Source of the DNA: Paenibacillus peoriae
Lineage (GTDB): Bacteria > Bacillota > Bacilli > Paenibacillales > Paenibacillaceae
Reading direction: 5' to 3'
Length of the DNA: 64,000 nucleotides
NCBI RefSeq assembly: GCF_022531965.1
Contig: NZ_CP092831.1
Span: forward strand, 3,853,001-3,917,000
Numbering within the stretch: position 1 is the first letter of the stretch; every line of letters begins with the position of its first letter. The notes beneath the pieces were generated by a model, which had not been told where the DNA came from, searched no databases, and worked only from the letters and a program-made list of their open reading frames with translations. The translations under genes were made by a program, and so were the position numbers. Below, piece by piece: positions 1-10,522 of this stretch.

Positions 1-102
1 TTCGGCTAATTGTTATTTATCAAGGCAGCTACGCTGCAATTACTATTCAGTATATCATAACGCATCGGTGTACCGTAAAGCTACCACTACCCGATCCGTA
101 AC

Positions 103-2070
<1,968 letters not shown>

Positions 2071-2124
2071 TCATTGAAAGTCGCTTATGGGATTTTTGCA
2101 AAATCCTCATGTATATTGAAAAAG

Positions 2125-2697
2125 CTACATGCTCACTTTTACCATCGCTGGACGAAGCACCTTGTCCTTCAGCATGTACCCTTTTTGTACCTCTTCAACA
2201 ACAATGCCTTCCTCATGCTCTTCGCTCTCCACCTGCATAATAGCCTGATGGAAGTCAGGATTAAACGGTTGTCCCACCGAATTCATGGCCGTTACTCCTT
2301 CTGCCTGAAGCACACTCTCAAACTGGCGGAAAATCATTTCCACGCCTTTGCTGAATGACTCAGACTCCGCTCCTTGCGGTGCTGTTGCCAGCGCACGCTC
2401 GAAGTTATCCAAAACAGGCACCAACTCGGTAACCAGCTTCATAGATGCATATTTGGCAAGGTCTTCTTTTTCTTTCAGCGTACGACGGCGGAAATTATCA
2501 AAATCCGCCTGAGCGCGTAAAAACCGTTGCTGATGCTCTTCCGCCTGAGCGCGAAGCTTATTCAGCTCTGTTTCGCTTTCTTGGTCTTCCAGTGCCGCCG
2601 CTTCATTAACCGGCTCTTCCTGCTGGCTCGCTTCGGCGGCTTCCTCTGTGCTTACATTTTGTTGTTTTTCTTCTTGGAACGCTTGTTCTTCCTTCAA
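2125..2697 (-). CDS. grpE: Nucleotide exchange factor GrpE
   Basis: GrpE releases ADP from DnaK and acts as a thermosensor of the chaperone cycle. The 190-residue protein has an acidic, low-complexity N-terminus (about residues 1-45), a long coiled coil with the FLRAQADFDNFRRRT-type segment, and the C-terminal beta domain with FNPDFHQAIM and GYMLKDKVLRPAMV. The start is TTG at 2695-2697. It sits eight bases after an AGGAGGTG ribosome site, and no ATG fits. The gene lies between hrcA and dnaK, as in the Bacillus heat-shock operon, and should share the CIRCE-regulated promoter. Confidence 0.97.
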   Translation of the reverse strand: MKEEQAFQEEKQQNVSTEEAAEASQQEEPVNEAAALEDQESETELNKLRAQAEEHQQRFLRAQADFDNFRRRTLKEKEDLAKYASMKLVTELVPVLDNFERALATAPQGAESESFSKGVEMIFRQFESVLQAEGVTAMNSVGQPFNPDFHQAIMQVESEEHEEGIVVEEVQKGYMLKDKVLRPAMVKVSM

Positions 2698-2818
2698 AAT
2701 GTTTCACCTCCTTCAAGTCATAACTACCTTTACAAAAACACGCAACAATGCACCCGCGCAGGATACGAGCCGTATCCCGACGCGGAACATGTAATACCGC
2801 AACCTATGCGGCTTTGTT

Positions 2819-3850
2819 CTATTTAAACCGCTGCGTTAGCATTGCGGTCAAATCCTTAGACAGGATACCCAAAATATTAATAACTCTCGCATATTCCATC
2901 CGTGTCGGACCCAGTATGCCTATAGTGCCCAACGCTTCTCCGTCTACTGCATACGTAGCAGTAATCAGGCTGCAATTGGCAAACGCCTCATGATCATTTT
3001 CAGTGCCGATGCGGACTTGAATTTCAGGTGCCCCGACAACAGGTGTCATTAGTTTAAGCAGCGTTGGTGTTTCCTCCAGCAGATCGAGAATATGTTTAAC
3101 CTTTTCTACATCTTTAAATTCAGGTTGATTAAGCATGTTTGTCGCACCGCTCAAATACAAGCGCTGATCCGATTCATTATCCAGTGCTTTATCCAGCACC
3201 TTCATAGCGTCCTCAAAATGAGACACATGCTTCTCCATCTCCTGACCAAGTGCGGTGTAAAGGCGTGATTTAAGCTGATAAATCGGCACACCGACCAGCT
3301 TGCTGTTCAGTAAATTCACAACCTTCTCCATCTCGGAAATCGAAATTCCCGGTGGAATATCTACCGTTTTATTCTCCACCTGACCGGTATTGGTCACGAT
3401 TATCGCCACAGCCGTCGTTTCGTTGAGCGGCAGTAGCTGAAAATGACGCAATGAAGTATGAAAAACCTCCGGCCCAAGCAGGATGGAAGTATAATTGGTC
3501 ATATGGGACAGAATGCCTGACGCATGCTGGATCACTTGCTCCATTACATTCAGCTTTTCGGCATAAAAGGCTTTCAGTTCCCGCATTTCCATAGGCTTCA
3601 GTGTATTCAGTGGTACCAGATGGTCCACATAATAACGATAGCCTTTATGAGACGGGATGCGTCCCGCAGAAGTATGGGGTTGCTCCAGATAGCCCTGTTC
3701 CTCCAAATCCGACATTTCATTACGGATCGTGGCCGGGCTGAATCCGACATCCTGCCTTTTGGATATGCTGCGGGAACCCACTGGCTCAGCCGAACGAATG
3801 TAGTCATCAATAATCGCATTCAGAATGAGTCTCTGACGTTCGGTTAACAA
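2819..3850 (-). CDS. hrcA: Heat-inducible transcription repressor HrcA
   Basis: HrcA dimers bind CIRCE elements and repress the dnaK and groE operons. GroEL-dependent folding of HrcA couples chaperone supply to expression. The protein has an N-terminal winged helix (LTERQRLILNAII, then PVGSRSISK and FSPATIRNEM), the conserved YRYYVD stretch, a GAF-like domain and a C-terminal AYDGE-like end (TYAVDGEALGTIGILGPTRM). The open frame reaches back into the CIRCE operator at 3910, which cannot be translated from its own operator. The TTG at 3848-3850 follows an AAGGGGGG ribosome site by six bases. It gives 343 residues beginning MLTERQ, the size and N-terminus of Bacillus HrcA. First gene of hrcA-grpE-dnaK. 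Confidence 0.96.
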   Translation of the reverse strand: MLTERQRLILNAIIDDYIRSAEPVGSRSISKRQDVGFSPATIRNEMSDLEEQGYLEQPHTSAGRIPSHKGYRYYVDHLVPLNTLKPMEMRELKAFYAEKLNVMEQVIQHASGILSHMTNYTSILLGPEVFHTSLRHFQLLPLNETTAVAIIVTNTGQVENKTVDIPPGISISEMEKVVNLLNSKLVGVPIYQLKSRLYTALGQEMEKHVSHFEDAMKVLDKALDNESDQRLYLSGATNMLNQPEFKDVEKVKHILDLLEETPTLLKLMTPVVGAPEIQVRIGTENDHEAFANCSLITATYAVDGEALGTIGILGPTRMEYARVINILGILSKDLTAMLTQRFK

Positions 3851-3903
3851 GCGAATCCCCCCTTGTTGTTTATCCATAATAGCATGATTGTTAAATGGAA
3901 TCA

Positions 3904-3930
3904 TTAGCACTCGTTCGCGTTGAGTGCTAA
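3904..3930 (-). promoter_or_regulatory. CIRCE operator
   Basis: Perfect CIRCE: TTAGCACTC, nine bases, then GAGTGCTAA. It lies about 55 bases upstream of the chosen hrcA start and just downstream of the promoter, so HrcA binding here would autorepress the hrcA-grpE-dnaK(-dnaJ) operon. Confidence 0.98.
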
Positions 3931-3941
3931 CCGATAATACA

Positions 3942-3971
3942 AAAATACCAAACCGACCTGATCATTGTCAA
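3942..3971 (-). promoter_or_regulatory. SigA-type promoter of the hrcA-grpE-dnaK operon
   Basis: On the minus strand a perfect TTGACA (3966-3971) is followed after 18 bases by TATTTT (3942-3947). CIRCE starts about a dozen bases downstream, the usual arrangement. The -35 box sits next to the end of a decayed acetyltransferase fragment (3973-4110). Confidence 0.8.
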
Positions 3972-3972
3972 G

Positions 3973-4110
3973 TCAGATCAGTATTTTCAATAAACAAGAT
4001 TTATCACAACAGTTTAGTTTACTGGAATGAATCCAGAACGTTTACACTTTTTCACGAAAAACCTCAATATCCAGCGTATAAAAACCGTATTTATGTATAG
4101 TGACACAGAA
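3973..4110 (-). pseudogene. Relic of a GNAT acetyltransferase C-terminus
   Basis: Read on the minus strand, this stretch translates as a degraded copy of the last 40 or so residues of the intact acetyltransferase at 4455-4931. The relic has KYGFYTLDIEVFREKV, a stop, then TFWIHSSKLNCCDKSC and LLKILI. The intact gene has KNGFDVVSKEIFPEKV-W-TDCIHCSKQNNCDE and VLKVLN. The conserved Trp has become TAA. About half of the aligned positions match, which shows common origin and long decay. Nothing of the N-terminal acetyltransferase core is visible. It probably reflects an old tandem duplication, of which only the tail survives, now ending next to the hrcA promoter. Confidence 0.78.
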
Positions 4111-4177
4111 AATAGAAAAACTCGAGACTATGTCTCCATACCATTATAACTTCTTTGTCCTTGAGGAGGAATTAAAT

Positions 4178-4372
4178 TTGAGAACTAATCGCCGCAACCT
4201 AGCCGCCTTGTATAAATATAAACACCGAGTTCCATTAGACGGCACTGCATATTTTTATAATGATACTGATTATCATAAGGACCATCCCATAAGAAGCCTG
4301 AAGGGAATACCTTCCGAGCTGGAGCCTCATCATCAATTCATTTGGTGGTTGCTCAAAACATATGAGAAATAA
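4178..4372 (+). CDS. Small hypothetical protein (64 aa)
   Basis: I do not recognise the family. The case for a real gene is the ribosome site: AGGAGGA (4164-4170) seven bases before a TTG codon, in a strand with no other gene nearby. The 64-residue product is rich in Tyr, His, Lys and Arg (RRNLAALYKYKHRV near the start, DYHKDHPIRSLKGIP in the middle, HHQFIWWLLKTYEK at the end). It has no signal peptide or membrane segment. An in-frame ATG lies further upstream at 4100 without a ribosome site. The gene runs opposite to both neighbours and lies between the acetyltransferase relic and the intact acetyltransferase. Function unknown. Confidence 0.6.
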   Translation: MRTNRRNLAALYKYKHRVPLDGTAYFYNDTDYHKDHPIRSLKGIPSELEPHHQFIWWLLKTYEK

Positions 4373-4424
4373 ACCCGCATTAAACAATGTAGGCTGTATA
4401 ATATACGCATGATTAGGTCCTGAT

Positions 4425-4461
4425 GAAAAAAGAACTGACCTCATTATTGACAGGTCAGTTC
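4425..4461 (-). terminator. Rho-independent terminator overlapping the GNAT stop codon
   Basis: A perfect 10-bp inverted repeat (GAACTGACCT at 4432-4441 and AGGTCAGTTC at 4452-4461) has a 10-base loop. On the minus strand it is followed by TTTTTT. The TGA stop of the acetyltransferase (4455-4457) lies inside the stem, so a terminating ribosome would cover one arm. Confidence 0.85.
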
Positions 4462-4931
4462 AGTACTTTCAACACTGCGATTTCATCACAATTGTTTTGT
4501 TTACTACAGTGAATGCAGTCGGTCCATACCTTTTCAGGGAAAATCTCTTTGCTTACTACATCAAAACCGTTTTTTATAAAAAAGGAGACCTCGTAGGTCA
4601 ATGCCATAATTTTAGGAATACGTTGCCGCCGTGCTTCTATCATAAGGCCCTCCACGAGCTTAGAGCCAATACCCATACCTTTGTGTCCCTCAGAGATGCC
4701 AAGGGAGCGAATCTCTACCAGGTCAGCGCCCAATTTGCATAAAGAACCACAACCAACAACTTCGCCGTCCACCTCTGCAACAATAAACAGCTCCAGTTGG
4801 CGCGTTAGCACTTCCCTCGAACGTGGCAGCATAATCCCCCGCTCTGCATAGCCGCTAATCATTTGATATAAAGGCTCCACATCCTCAGGAACCGCACTTC
4901 TGCACAATACATCTTTACACACTGAAGCCAT
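4455..4931 (-). CDS. GNAT-family N-acetyltransferase, ArgA-like
   Basis: A 158-residue single-domain GNAT enzyme that would transfer acetyl from acetyl-CoA to an amine. The acetyl-CoA loop is seen as EIRSLGISEGHKGMGIGSKL (about residues 73-92). The C-terminal part carries a Cys cluster, W-TDCIHCSKQNNCDE, of the kind found in short ArgA-type N-acetylglutamate synthases. A role in arginine synthesis is therefore possible but not shown; no arg genes are nearby. ATG start with a GGTAGGAGGAGA ribosome site. It has its own promoter (4970-4998) and terminator, so it is probably monocistronic. A decayed paralogue lies at 3973-4110. Confidence 0.85.
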   Translation of the reverse strand: MASVCKDVLCRSAVPEDVEPLYQMISGYAERGIMLPRSREVLTRQLELFIVAEVDGEVVGCGSLCKLGADLVEIRSLGISEGHKGMGIGSKLVEGLMIEARRQRIPKIMALTYEVSFFIKNGFDVVSKEIFPEKVWTDCIHCSKQNNCDEIAVLKVLN

Positions 4932-4969
4932 CTTGCTCTCCTCCTACCGCTTGCCGCATATAATGAATA

Positions 4970-4998
4970 AATATACAACATCACGCATAGAATCGCAA
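4970..4998 (-). promoter_or_regulatory. Probable SigA promoter of the GNAT gene
   Basis: Minus strand: TTGCGA (4993-4998), 17-base spacer, TATATT (4970-4975), about 40 bases before the ATG at 4931. Confidence 0.6.
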
Positions 4999-5087
4999 TA
5001 CTCCATTTACCCTGCTGTGACAGAATGGTGTAATAAAATGATGGTCCCAGCTTACGAAGTTGAAACGCGCTGTATTGAAGCTACGAC

Positions 5088-6275
5088 TTATGAATTTACC
5101 GTGATTGAACCAATAAACTCTGCAAATACATCATTTCCGAATAAAATGCCACGTTCACTCAAACGATAACCGTCCTCAATCGATTCGATTAACCCCGCAT
5201 TGAGCATTTTTCCAAGAGGAGCAGTAAACGTATCCTCCAACGCCTGACCGAATTGAGCTTCAAAGCGAGACTTGGAAACGCCCTCTAGCATTCTCAAACC
5301 GACCATAAGAAAATCCTCCATGGCTTCCGCCGCTGGCACCTCAAAGCTATCTAGACGCGGCAAACCATTACGACTAGCCTCCACATAAGGGTTAATGCCC
5401 TTAATGTTCATATGGCGCTCTCTGCCAACATATCCATGTGCCCCAGCTCCGAGACCGTAATAGTCCTCATTTCGCCAATAGGTCATGTTGTGCTTGCTCC
5501 CCAAGCCTGGTTTTGCGAAATTACTAATCTCATACTGTTCATAGCCCGCTTCTTTCATGCGACGCATGAGGAGTAAGTACATTTCCAGTTCGTCATCCTC
5601 ATGTGGAAGCGGTAGCTGATTTTTCTGGTACAGCGTGTGGAAGAGCGTGTTTTCTTCAACCTTCAAACTGTAGATAGAGTAATGAGGAAGCTCCAACTCT
5701 AGCGCTCTACTGACGCTTTCATGCAGCATCTCCACTGTTTGATTCGGCAAACCGAACATCAGGTCAATCGACAGGTTGTCCAAGCCAACCTTACGTGCGT
5801 TTTCCAAACTACGATATACGTCATCTGTACTGTGAATACGACCTATGCCTGTGAGTAGCTCATTCTGAAAAGCCTGTACGCCAAAGCTGAGTCGATTGAC
5901 GCCGCCTTCTTTCATCACAGAGAGTTTTTCAAAATCAGTGGTACCTGGATTAGCTTCCATGGAGAACTCAATATCTTCCGCCCAATGCGGGAAGTAGGTT
6001 CGGACGCTCTTCAGGAAATATTCCATTTCTTTCGGATTTAGGGTAGTTGGTGTTCCACCCCCGACAAAAATAGTTTTAATCTCTCCTGGTGGGTGAAGCT
6101 TAACTGTATGTTCCATCTCCCGTTCCAGTGCATACAGATATTCCATAACAGGTTGATCCTTGAGCACATAAGAGTTGAAATCACAGTAAAAGCATTTATT
6201 CGTGCAAAAAGGTATATGCAGGTAAACCGCTTGAGGCGCGGATGAATGTTCATGTTTTTGTATGGATGCGGTCAT
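5088..6275 (-). CDS. hemW: Radical SAM heme chaperone HemW
   Basis: HemW is a radical SAM protein of the HemN family that binds heme and helps insert it into target enzymes; it is often mis-named coproporphyrinogen oxidase. The [4Fe-4S] motif is C24-x3-C28-x2-C31 (HIPFCTNKCFYCDF). It is followed by the SAM-binding VGGGTPT and EANPGT segments and the HemN C-terminal domain. It lacks the extra N-terminal Cys region of true HemN. Length is 395 residues from the ATG at 6273-6275, chosen over a start 19 codons upstream because GGAGG precedes it. It lies downstream of lepA on the same strand, the usual order lepA-hemW-hrcA. Confidence 0.94.
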   Translation of the reverse strand: MTASIQKHEHSSAPQAVYLHIPFCTNKCFYCDFNSYVLKDQPVMEYLYALEREMEHTVKLHPPGEIKTIFVGGGTPTTLNPKEMEYFLKSVRTYFPHWAEDIEFSMEANPGTTDFEKLSVMKEGGVNRLSFGVQAFQNELLTGIGRIHSTDDVYRSLENARKVGLDNLSIDLMFGLPNQTVEMLHESVSRALELELPHYSIYSLKVEENTLFHTLYQKNQLPLPHEDDELEMYLLLMRRMKEAGYEQYEISNFAKPGLGSKHNMTYWRNEDYYGLGAGAHGYVGRERHMNIKGINPYVEASRNGLPRLDSFEVPAAEAMEDFLMVGLRMLEGVSKSRFEAQFGQALEDTFTAPLGKMLNAGLIESIEDGYRLSERGILFGNDVFAEFIGSITVNS

Positions 6276-6610
6276 ACCGATCCTCCTTGTCAATTCAGGG
6301 AATAGTGAAAAAATGCGCCGAGGTCTCGACAACCGCTTCGTGTTCCATTTGATCTTCTGATCGCTGTTACTCCAGATTCAAATGGACCACTCCGCTGCTG
6401 CCTACCACCATCGATCATTTTTTTGTAATGTAGGTGTTGCAGTAAGAGTAAAGCATCTATAGAAATACGCTAAAGATACTGTTGTTATACTATTTTTGCA
6501 ACTGAGATAACAAACACTCCATCTCTGGATAGCTTGCTCAAATAAATAACGTCCATTCTCCATGCACGGCAAATGCCCCATGAAAGAATGGACGAATACT
6601 TCAAACAACT
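6276..6610. other. Intergenic region lepA-hemW
   Basis: 335 bases without a convincing gene; a 68-codon open frame here has no ribosome site. The only structure seen is a 9-bp inverted repeat (CGTCCATTC at about 6551-6559 and GAATGGACG at about 6587-6595) just after the lepA stop. On the minus strand it is followed by TTATTTATTT. This could be a weak terminator for lepA. Confidence 0.4.
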
Positions 6611-8425
6611 TTACTCATCTATTTTCAGTACCGCCATAAATGCTTCCTGAGGTACTTCTACGTTACCGACCTGCTTCATACGCTTTTTGCCCTCTTTTTG
6701 CTTTTCAAGCAGCTTCCGTTTACGAGAAATATCGCCGCCATAACATTTGGCCAAGACGTTTTTACGCATCGCCTTAACGGTTTCACGCGCCACAACCTTT
6801 GTTCCTACAGATGCCTGGATCGGCACCTCAAACATTTGACGCGGAATTAGCTCGCGCAGCTTCTCACAGATAATACGTCCGCGATGATAAGCCCGATCTC
6901 TATGCACGATGAACGACAGTGCATCGACCTGCTCGCCATTCAACAAAATATCCATTTTCACCAGGTTGGACTGGCGATAGCCTGAAATCTCATAATCAAA
7001 GGAAGCATAGCCTTTGGTACTTGATTTAAGCTGATCGAAGAAATCATATACGATTTCAGACAGTGGAATTTGATACGTAATGGTTACCCGTGTCGTATCC
7101 AGGTATTCCATATTTACATACTCACCACGTTTGGTTTGACAAAGCTCCATCACCGTACCCACGTAATCATTAGGGACGATAATGCCTGCTTTTACATAGG
7201 GCTCTTCCACATGTTCAATCCGTCCGATTTCCGGATAATTCGATGGATTGTCGATCTGGATCGTTTCCCCATTCGTCAACTTTATGCGGTAAATAACACT
7301 TGGTGCCGTTGTAATCAGCGGAATGTTAAATTCACGTTCAATCCGTTCCTGGATAACGTCCATATGAAGCAGACCAAGGAAGCCGCAACGGAAGCCAAAA
7401 CCCAACGCGCTTGATGTTTCCGGCTCAAAACTGAGCGAAGCATCGTTCAGTTGTAGCTTTTCAAGCGCCTCACGTAGATCGTTATACTCCGATGTTTCGA
7501 TTGGATACAAGCCACAATATACCATCGGATTAATTTTCCGATAACCTGGCATCGGTTCTAATGTTGGATTTTTTGCATCTGTCACTGTATCCCCGACACG
7601 CGTATCACCCACATGCTTGATACCGGCAACGATAAAGCCAACATCACCGATGTTCAGCTCGTCCACGATGTTCATACGCGGCATAAAAGCACCAACTTCA
7701 ATAACCTCAAACGTTTTGTCAGTCGCCATCATTTTAATTTTCGAACCGGCTCGGATACTACCATCCACAACGCGAACATATACGATAACGCCTTTATAAG
7801 GATCATAGTGCGAATCGAAAATGAGTGCCTTGAGCGGATTATCCGGATTACCTTGCGGAGCAGGCACACTTCTGACCACCTGTTCCAAAATTTCTTTGAT
7901 GCCGATTCCAGCTTTGGCTGAGGCATGTACGGTCTCGCTCGTATCCAAGCCGATAACATCCTCGATTTCCTGCTTTACCCGCTCAGGATCAGCACTTGGC
8001 AAATCAATCTTGTTAAGCACAGGCAAAATCTCCAGATTGTTGTCCAACGCCAAATATACGTTAGCCAACGTCTGTGCCTCGATTCCCTGCGCGGCGTCTA
8101 CTACCAGCAAAGCACCTTCACAGGCTGCCAAACTACGGGATACCTCATACGTAAAATCGACGTGTCCCGGTGTATCAATCAAATTCAAAATGTACTCTTC
8201 GCCGTCATCGGCCTTATAAGTGAGTCGCACTGCCTGGAGCTTGATCGTAATTCCGCGCTCCCGTTCCAGCTCCATCTGGTCAAGCACTTGCTCCTGCATT
8301 TCACGGGAAGTGAGTGCACCGGTATATTCTAGAATCCGGTCAGCCAGCGTGGATTTACCATGGTCTATATGTGCAATGATACTAAAGTTCCGAATTTTAC
8401 GTTGTCTTGCCAAAATGTCAGTCAT
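6611..8425 (-). CDS. lepA: Elongation factor 4 (LepA)
   Basis: Ribosome-bound translational GTPase that promotes initiation or back-translocation. The 604 residues are the standard length. G1 is AHIDHGKST near residue 18, G3 is DTPGHVDF, G4 is NKIDLP. These are followed by the EF-G-like domains ([22 protein letters not shown]) and the LepA-specific C-terminus with [28 protein letters not shown] start with GGGGGTAAGG in front. It follows yqxA on the same strand, within the gpr-spoIIP-yqxA-lepA order known from Bacillus. Confidence 0.98.
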   Translation of the reverse strand: MTDILARQRKIRNFSIIAHIDHGKSTLADRILEYTGALTSREMQEQVLDQMELERERGITIKLQAVRLTYKADDGEEYILNLIDTPGHVDFTYEVSRSLAACEGALLVVDAAQGIEAQTLANVYLALDNNLEILPVLNKIDLPSADPERVKQEIEDVIGLDTSETVHASAKAGIGIKEILEQVVRSVPAPQGNPDNPLKALIFDSHYDPYKGVIVYVRVVDGSIRAGSKIKMMATDKTFEVIEVGAFMPRMNIVDELNIGDVGFIVAGIKHVGDTRVGDTVTDAKNPTLEPMPGYRKINPMVYCGLYPIETSEYNDLREALEKLQLNDASLSFEPETSSALGFGFRCGFLGLLHMDVIQERIEREFNIPLITTAPSVIYRIKLTNGETIQIDNPSNYPEIGRIEHVEEPYVKAGIIVPNDYVGTVMELCQTKRGEYVNMEYLDTTRVTITYQIPLSEIVYDFFDQLKSSTKGYASFDYEISGYRQSNLVKMDILLNGEQVDALSFIVHRDRAYHRGRIICEKLRELIPRQMFEVPIQASVGTKVVARETVKAMRKNVLAKCYGGDISRKRKLLEKQKEGKKRMKQVGNVEVPQEAFMAVLKIDE

Positions 8426-8496
8426 GCCTTACCCCCACACAATGCCTAGTGTCAATCAGCTTATTATAGCAGTTGTAAGGGGGGTCAGCAATATTT

Positions 8497-9012
8497 CTAT
8501 TCTGTTACTCCATCAAATACAGATACGACCCATCGAATGCCCTGTCTCGACAGGTTTTGAAGCAACCCAGCTGTTTTGTCCGCCATAGTATCCACCGAGG
8601 CTTGCTGTCCCTTGACGGCTAGCAGTTCACGCGGTGTCTCCAGACCCTGAGTATTGACATGTTGCGCAGTCGTCGAATACCATCTGGATGCTCCGAGCTG
8701 CGTCTGTTCCTCATTTTCTTCCCTTCCACCAGCTTCATTTATACCCGCTTCCGTTTTCGGCTCAACCTTAACTTCTCCACTTGTGCTATACGTACCGCTA
8801 TATGCACGAGTGTTAGCTGCGGGTGTGTCCTCAATAATCGTCTGTTCATATCCAACTTTCTGTTGATTTACCGATTGAATCGTATTCCCTCCGTTCCATT
8901 CCGGCCCATACACTGAACGCAGACCAGATCCTGCCAGTTGCATACCAAGAAGAATACCTGCCCCCATAAGCAGTACAAATCCAAGTGCTTTCTTACGAAA
9001 ATGTCCAGACAT
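8497..9012 (-). CDS. yqxA: YqxA-like (DUF3679) membrane protein
   Basis: A 171-residue protein with one N-terminal membrane segment (about residues 9-27, ALGFVLLMGAGILLGMQLAG) and a long polar, Glu/Thr-rich outside part. The conserved GMQLA motif after the membrane helix and the position between spoIIP and lepA fit the YqxA/DUF3679 family. Its function is unknown, although it is co-transcribed with a sporulation gene in Bacillus. ATG start with GGGGGGAAGG. It begins 28 bases after the spoIIP stop, so the two are probably one transcript. Confidence 0.8.
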   Translation of the reverse strand: MSGHFRKKALGFVLLMGAGILLGMQLAGSGLRSVYGPEWNGGNTIQSVNQQKVGYEQTIIEDTPAANTRAYSGTYSTSGEVKVEPKTEAGINEAGGREENEEQTQLGASRWYSTTAQHVNTQGLETPRELLAVKGQQASVDTMADKTAGLLQNLSRQGIRWVVSVFDGVTE

Positions 9013-9040
9013 TACCTTCCCCCCCTTACTGCTACCTCAT

Positions 9041-10300
9041 TTAATTATCGCTGTTGCTCTTTTTTGTATCCGATACATTAGTGCCCGCTTTCTGAGCTTT
9101 CTGATCTTCCCAATACACTTCACCGATCATGTCCGCCAAAACGTCCGAGGTCCGTTTCAACTCCTCCTCGGTGTTATCAATACCCCCGATTTCAATTAAA
9201 ATGCTATGCGAAGACAAGCTTTGATTGTATTCACCGTTGTTGCCTTTGCCACCATCTTTCCCCCATACACCACGTGATACGCCATGATACGATTTTTCCA
9301 GCTTTTCATGAATACGAGCAGCAAAAGCTTCATTTTCGCGCCAATTTTTGTTGTCATGTCCGATAATAAAATACACCTTGGCATAAGAAAGTCCATTAAT
9401 GGTTGCTGTTGTTTTTCCATGACGTTGTGAATCCCGATGGATATCAAGCAAATAAGTTAAACCTTTATTTCCTGCTAAAGCTTCCTTGACTGTTTCGCGT
9501 GAATATTTATAGGAATAGTTCCAATTGTAATTTTGAACTGTAGTAGCATAATCCTTGTTTACATGCAGTGTGGATATCCCCTGCTTTTCCAGCCTCTTCT
9601 TTACAAAGTCCCCTACCCTTGACACATTGGCCGATTTAGAACCTGAATTGGGATTGGAACTGGTTTTGCTAAGTAGTGGGTTATATGCTTCTCTGGGATG
9701 AGAATGGTAGATTAATATGCGCTTGTCCCCTTTGGCCGTATCACCTGGATGATCCTCACGTACCGGATCTGTTTCCGGTGTTGTCGGAATATTCGGCGTA
9801 TTAGTCGGTGGGTTCTCAGATGCATCTGAGCCACCAGGAGCATCCGTCGTTCCCTGATCGGGCTGATAATCCGTAGGACCCTCTACCTTGATGTTCCCCG
9901 AACCCTTGCGCAGCAAGACAGGTGCTCCTGCAGACATGCCAGGAATCTCACGAGAAATGAGACTTTTGGGATCCTGCGGATTAATGCCTGTAAGCATCTG
10001 AAATACAAAAGGCGACCATTGTTCACCCGACAACGAAGATTGCTGCTTCTTTTGTGCCAAATGAGGTACTTCCATACCTAGCATATCCGCAAAAAAACCG
10101 CTGGACACCGAGCCTGCCAATCCTTTCATCGAAGAAACAGGAGATGTTTGTAGACGATTTTCTGCCAATCCCCCTAGCCCCAAAATGACAAATAAAAGCG
10201 CCGAGCCCATGATCAGCAGCACAAGCGTATGTCCCATCGCCAAAATTTCGATCCCTTTTCTTCTCCATCTTCCGACGTTCCAGGTCTGAATTTTTTTCAT
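9041..10300 (-). CDS. spoIIP: Stage II sporulation protein P (peptidoglycan hydrolase)
   Basis: SpoIIP is a forespore/mother-cell septal amidase and endopeptidase. With SpoIID and SpoIIM it thins septal peptidoglycan to drive engulfment. The protein has an N-terminal membrane helix (about residues 19-42, MGHTLVLLIMGSALLFVILGL). A low-complexity Pro/Asp/Thr linker with PETDPV follows, then the catalytic domain with YHSHPREAYNP, LLDIHRDSQRH and a C-terminal LIEIGGIDNTEEE. The start is the ATG at 10298-10300, giving 419 residues, with AGGAGG 11 bases upstream. The frame is open for 41 more codons but without a ribosome site. Next gene after gpr. Confidence 0.95.
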   Translation of the reverse strand: MKKIQTWNVGRWRRKGIEILAMGHTLVLLIMGSALLFVILGLGGLAENRLQTSPVSSMKGLAGSVSSGFFADMLGMEVPHLAQKKQQSSLSGEQWSPFVFQMLTGINPQDPKSLISREIPGMSAGAPVLLRKGSGNIKVEGPTDYQPDQGTTDAPGGSDASENPPTNTPNIPTTPETDPVREDHPGDTAKGDKRILIYHSHPREAYNPLLSKTSSNPNSGSKSANVSRVGDFVKKRLEKQGISTLHVNKDYATTVQNYNWNYSYKYSRETVKEALAGNKGLTYLLDIHRDSQRHGKTTATINGLSYAKVYFIIGHDNKNWRENEAFAARIHEKLEKSYHGVSRGVWGKDGGKGNNGEYNQSLSSHSILIEIGGIDNTEEELKRTSDVLADMIGEVYWEDQKAQKAGTNVSDTKKSNSDN

Positions 10301-10392
10301 GTGAGCCTTGTCCTCCTTCGTCCCGTCGAAACCCGCTTTATATTTGGAACATAGGGTTCCTATCTGCTGCGGAAATCTCTTATATTTCAACT

Positions 10393-10437
10393 CTATGAAC
10401 GGAGAACAATTACTAGAACACAAAAAATCTCTACCAC
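10393..10437 (-). CDS. Possible 14-residue leader peptide upstream of spoIIP
   Basis: Between gpr and spoIIP there is a very strong ribosome site, AGGGAGGTGA (10445-10454), that fits neither gene. Ten bases further a GTG opens a 14-codon frame of mostly hydrophobic residues (VVEIFCVLVIVLRS) ending at TAG 10393-10395. It could be a regulatory leader peptide or a chance frame; there is no further support. Confidence 0.3.
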   Translation of the reverse strand: MVEIFCVLVIVLRS

Positions 10438-10522
10438 AGGTATATCACCTCCCTTTTTGAAAGAGATTAGATTCCTGTTAAATAGAGACTTTTGTGTGAA
10501 ATACGATTTTATCAACCCTTGA

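Noticed and set aside
1..102. A gene or RNA before the end of dnaK
   Set aside because: Only a short spacer with a small hairpin toward the expected dnaJ; too short to support a call.
6402..6608. A 68-codon minus-strand frame between lepA and hemW
   Set aside because: No ribosome site, Cys-rich random-looking sequence, and it overlaps the likely lepA terminator.
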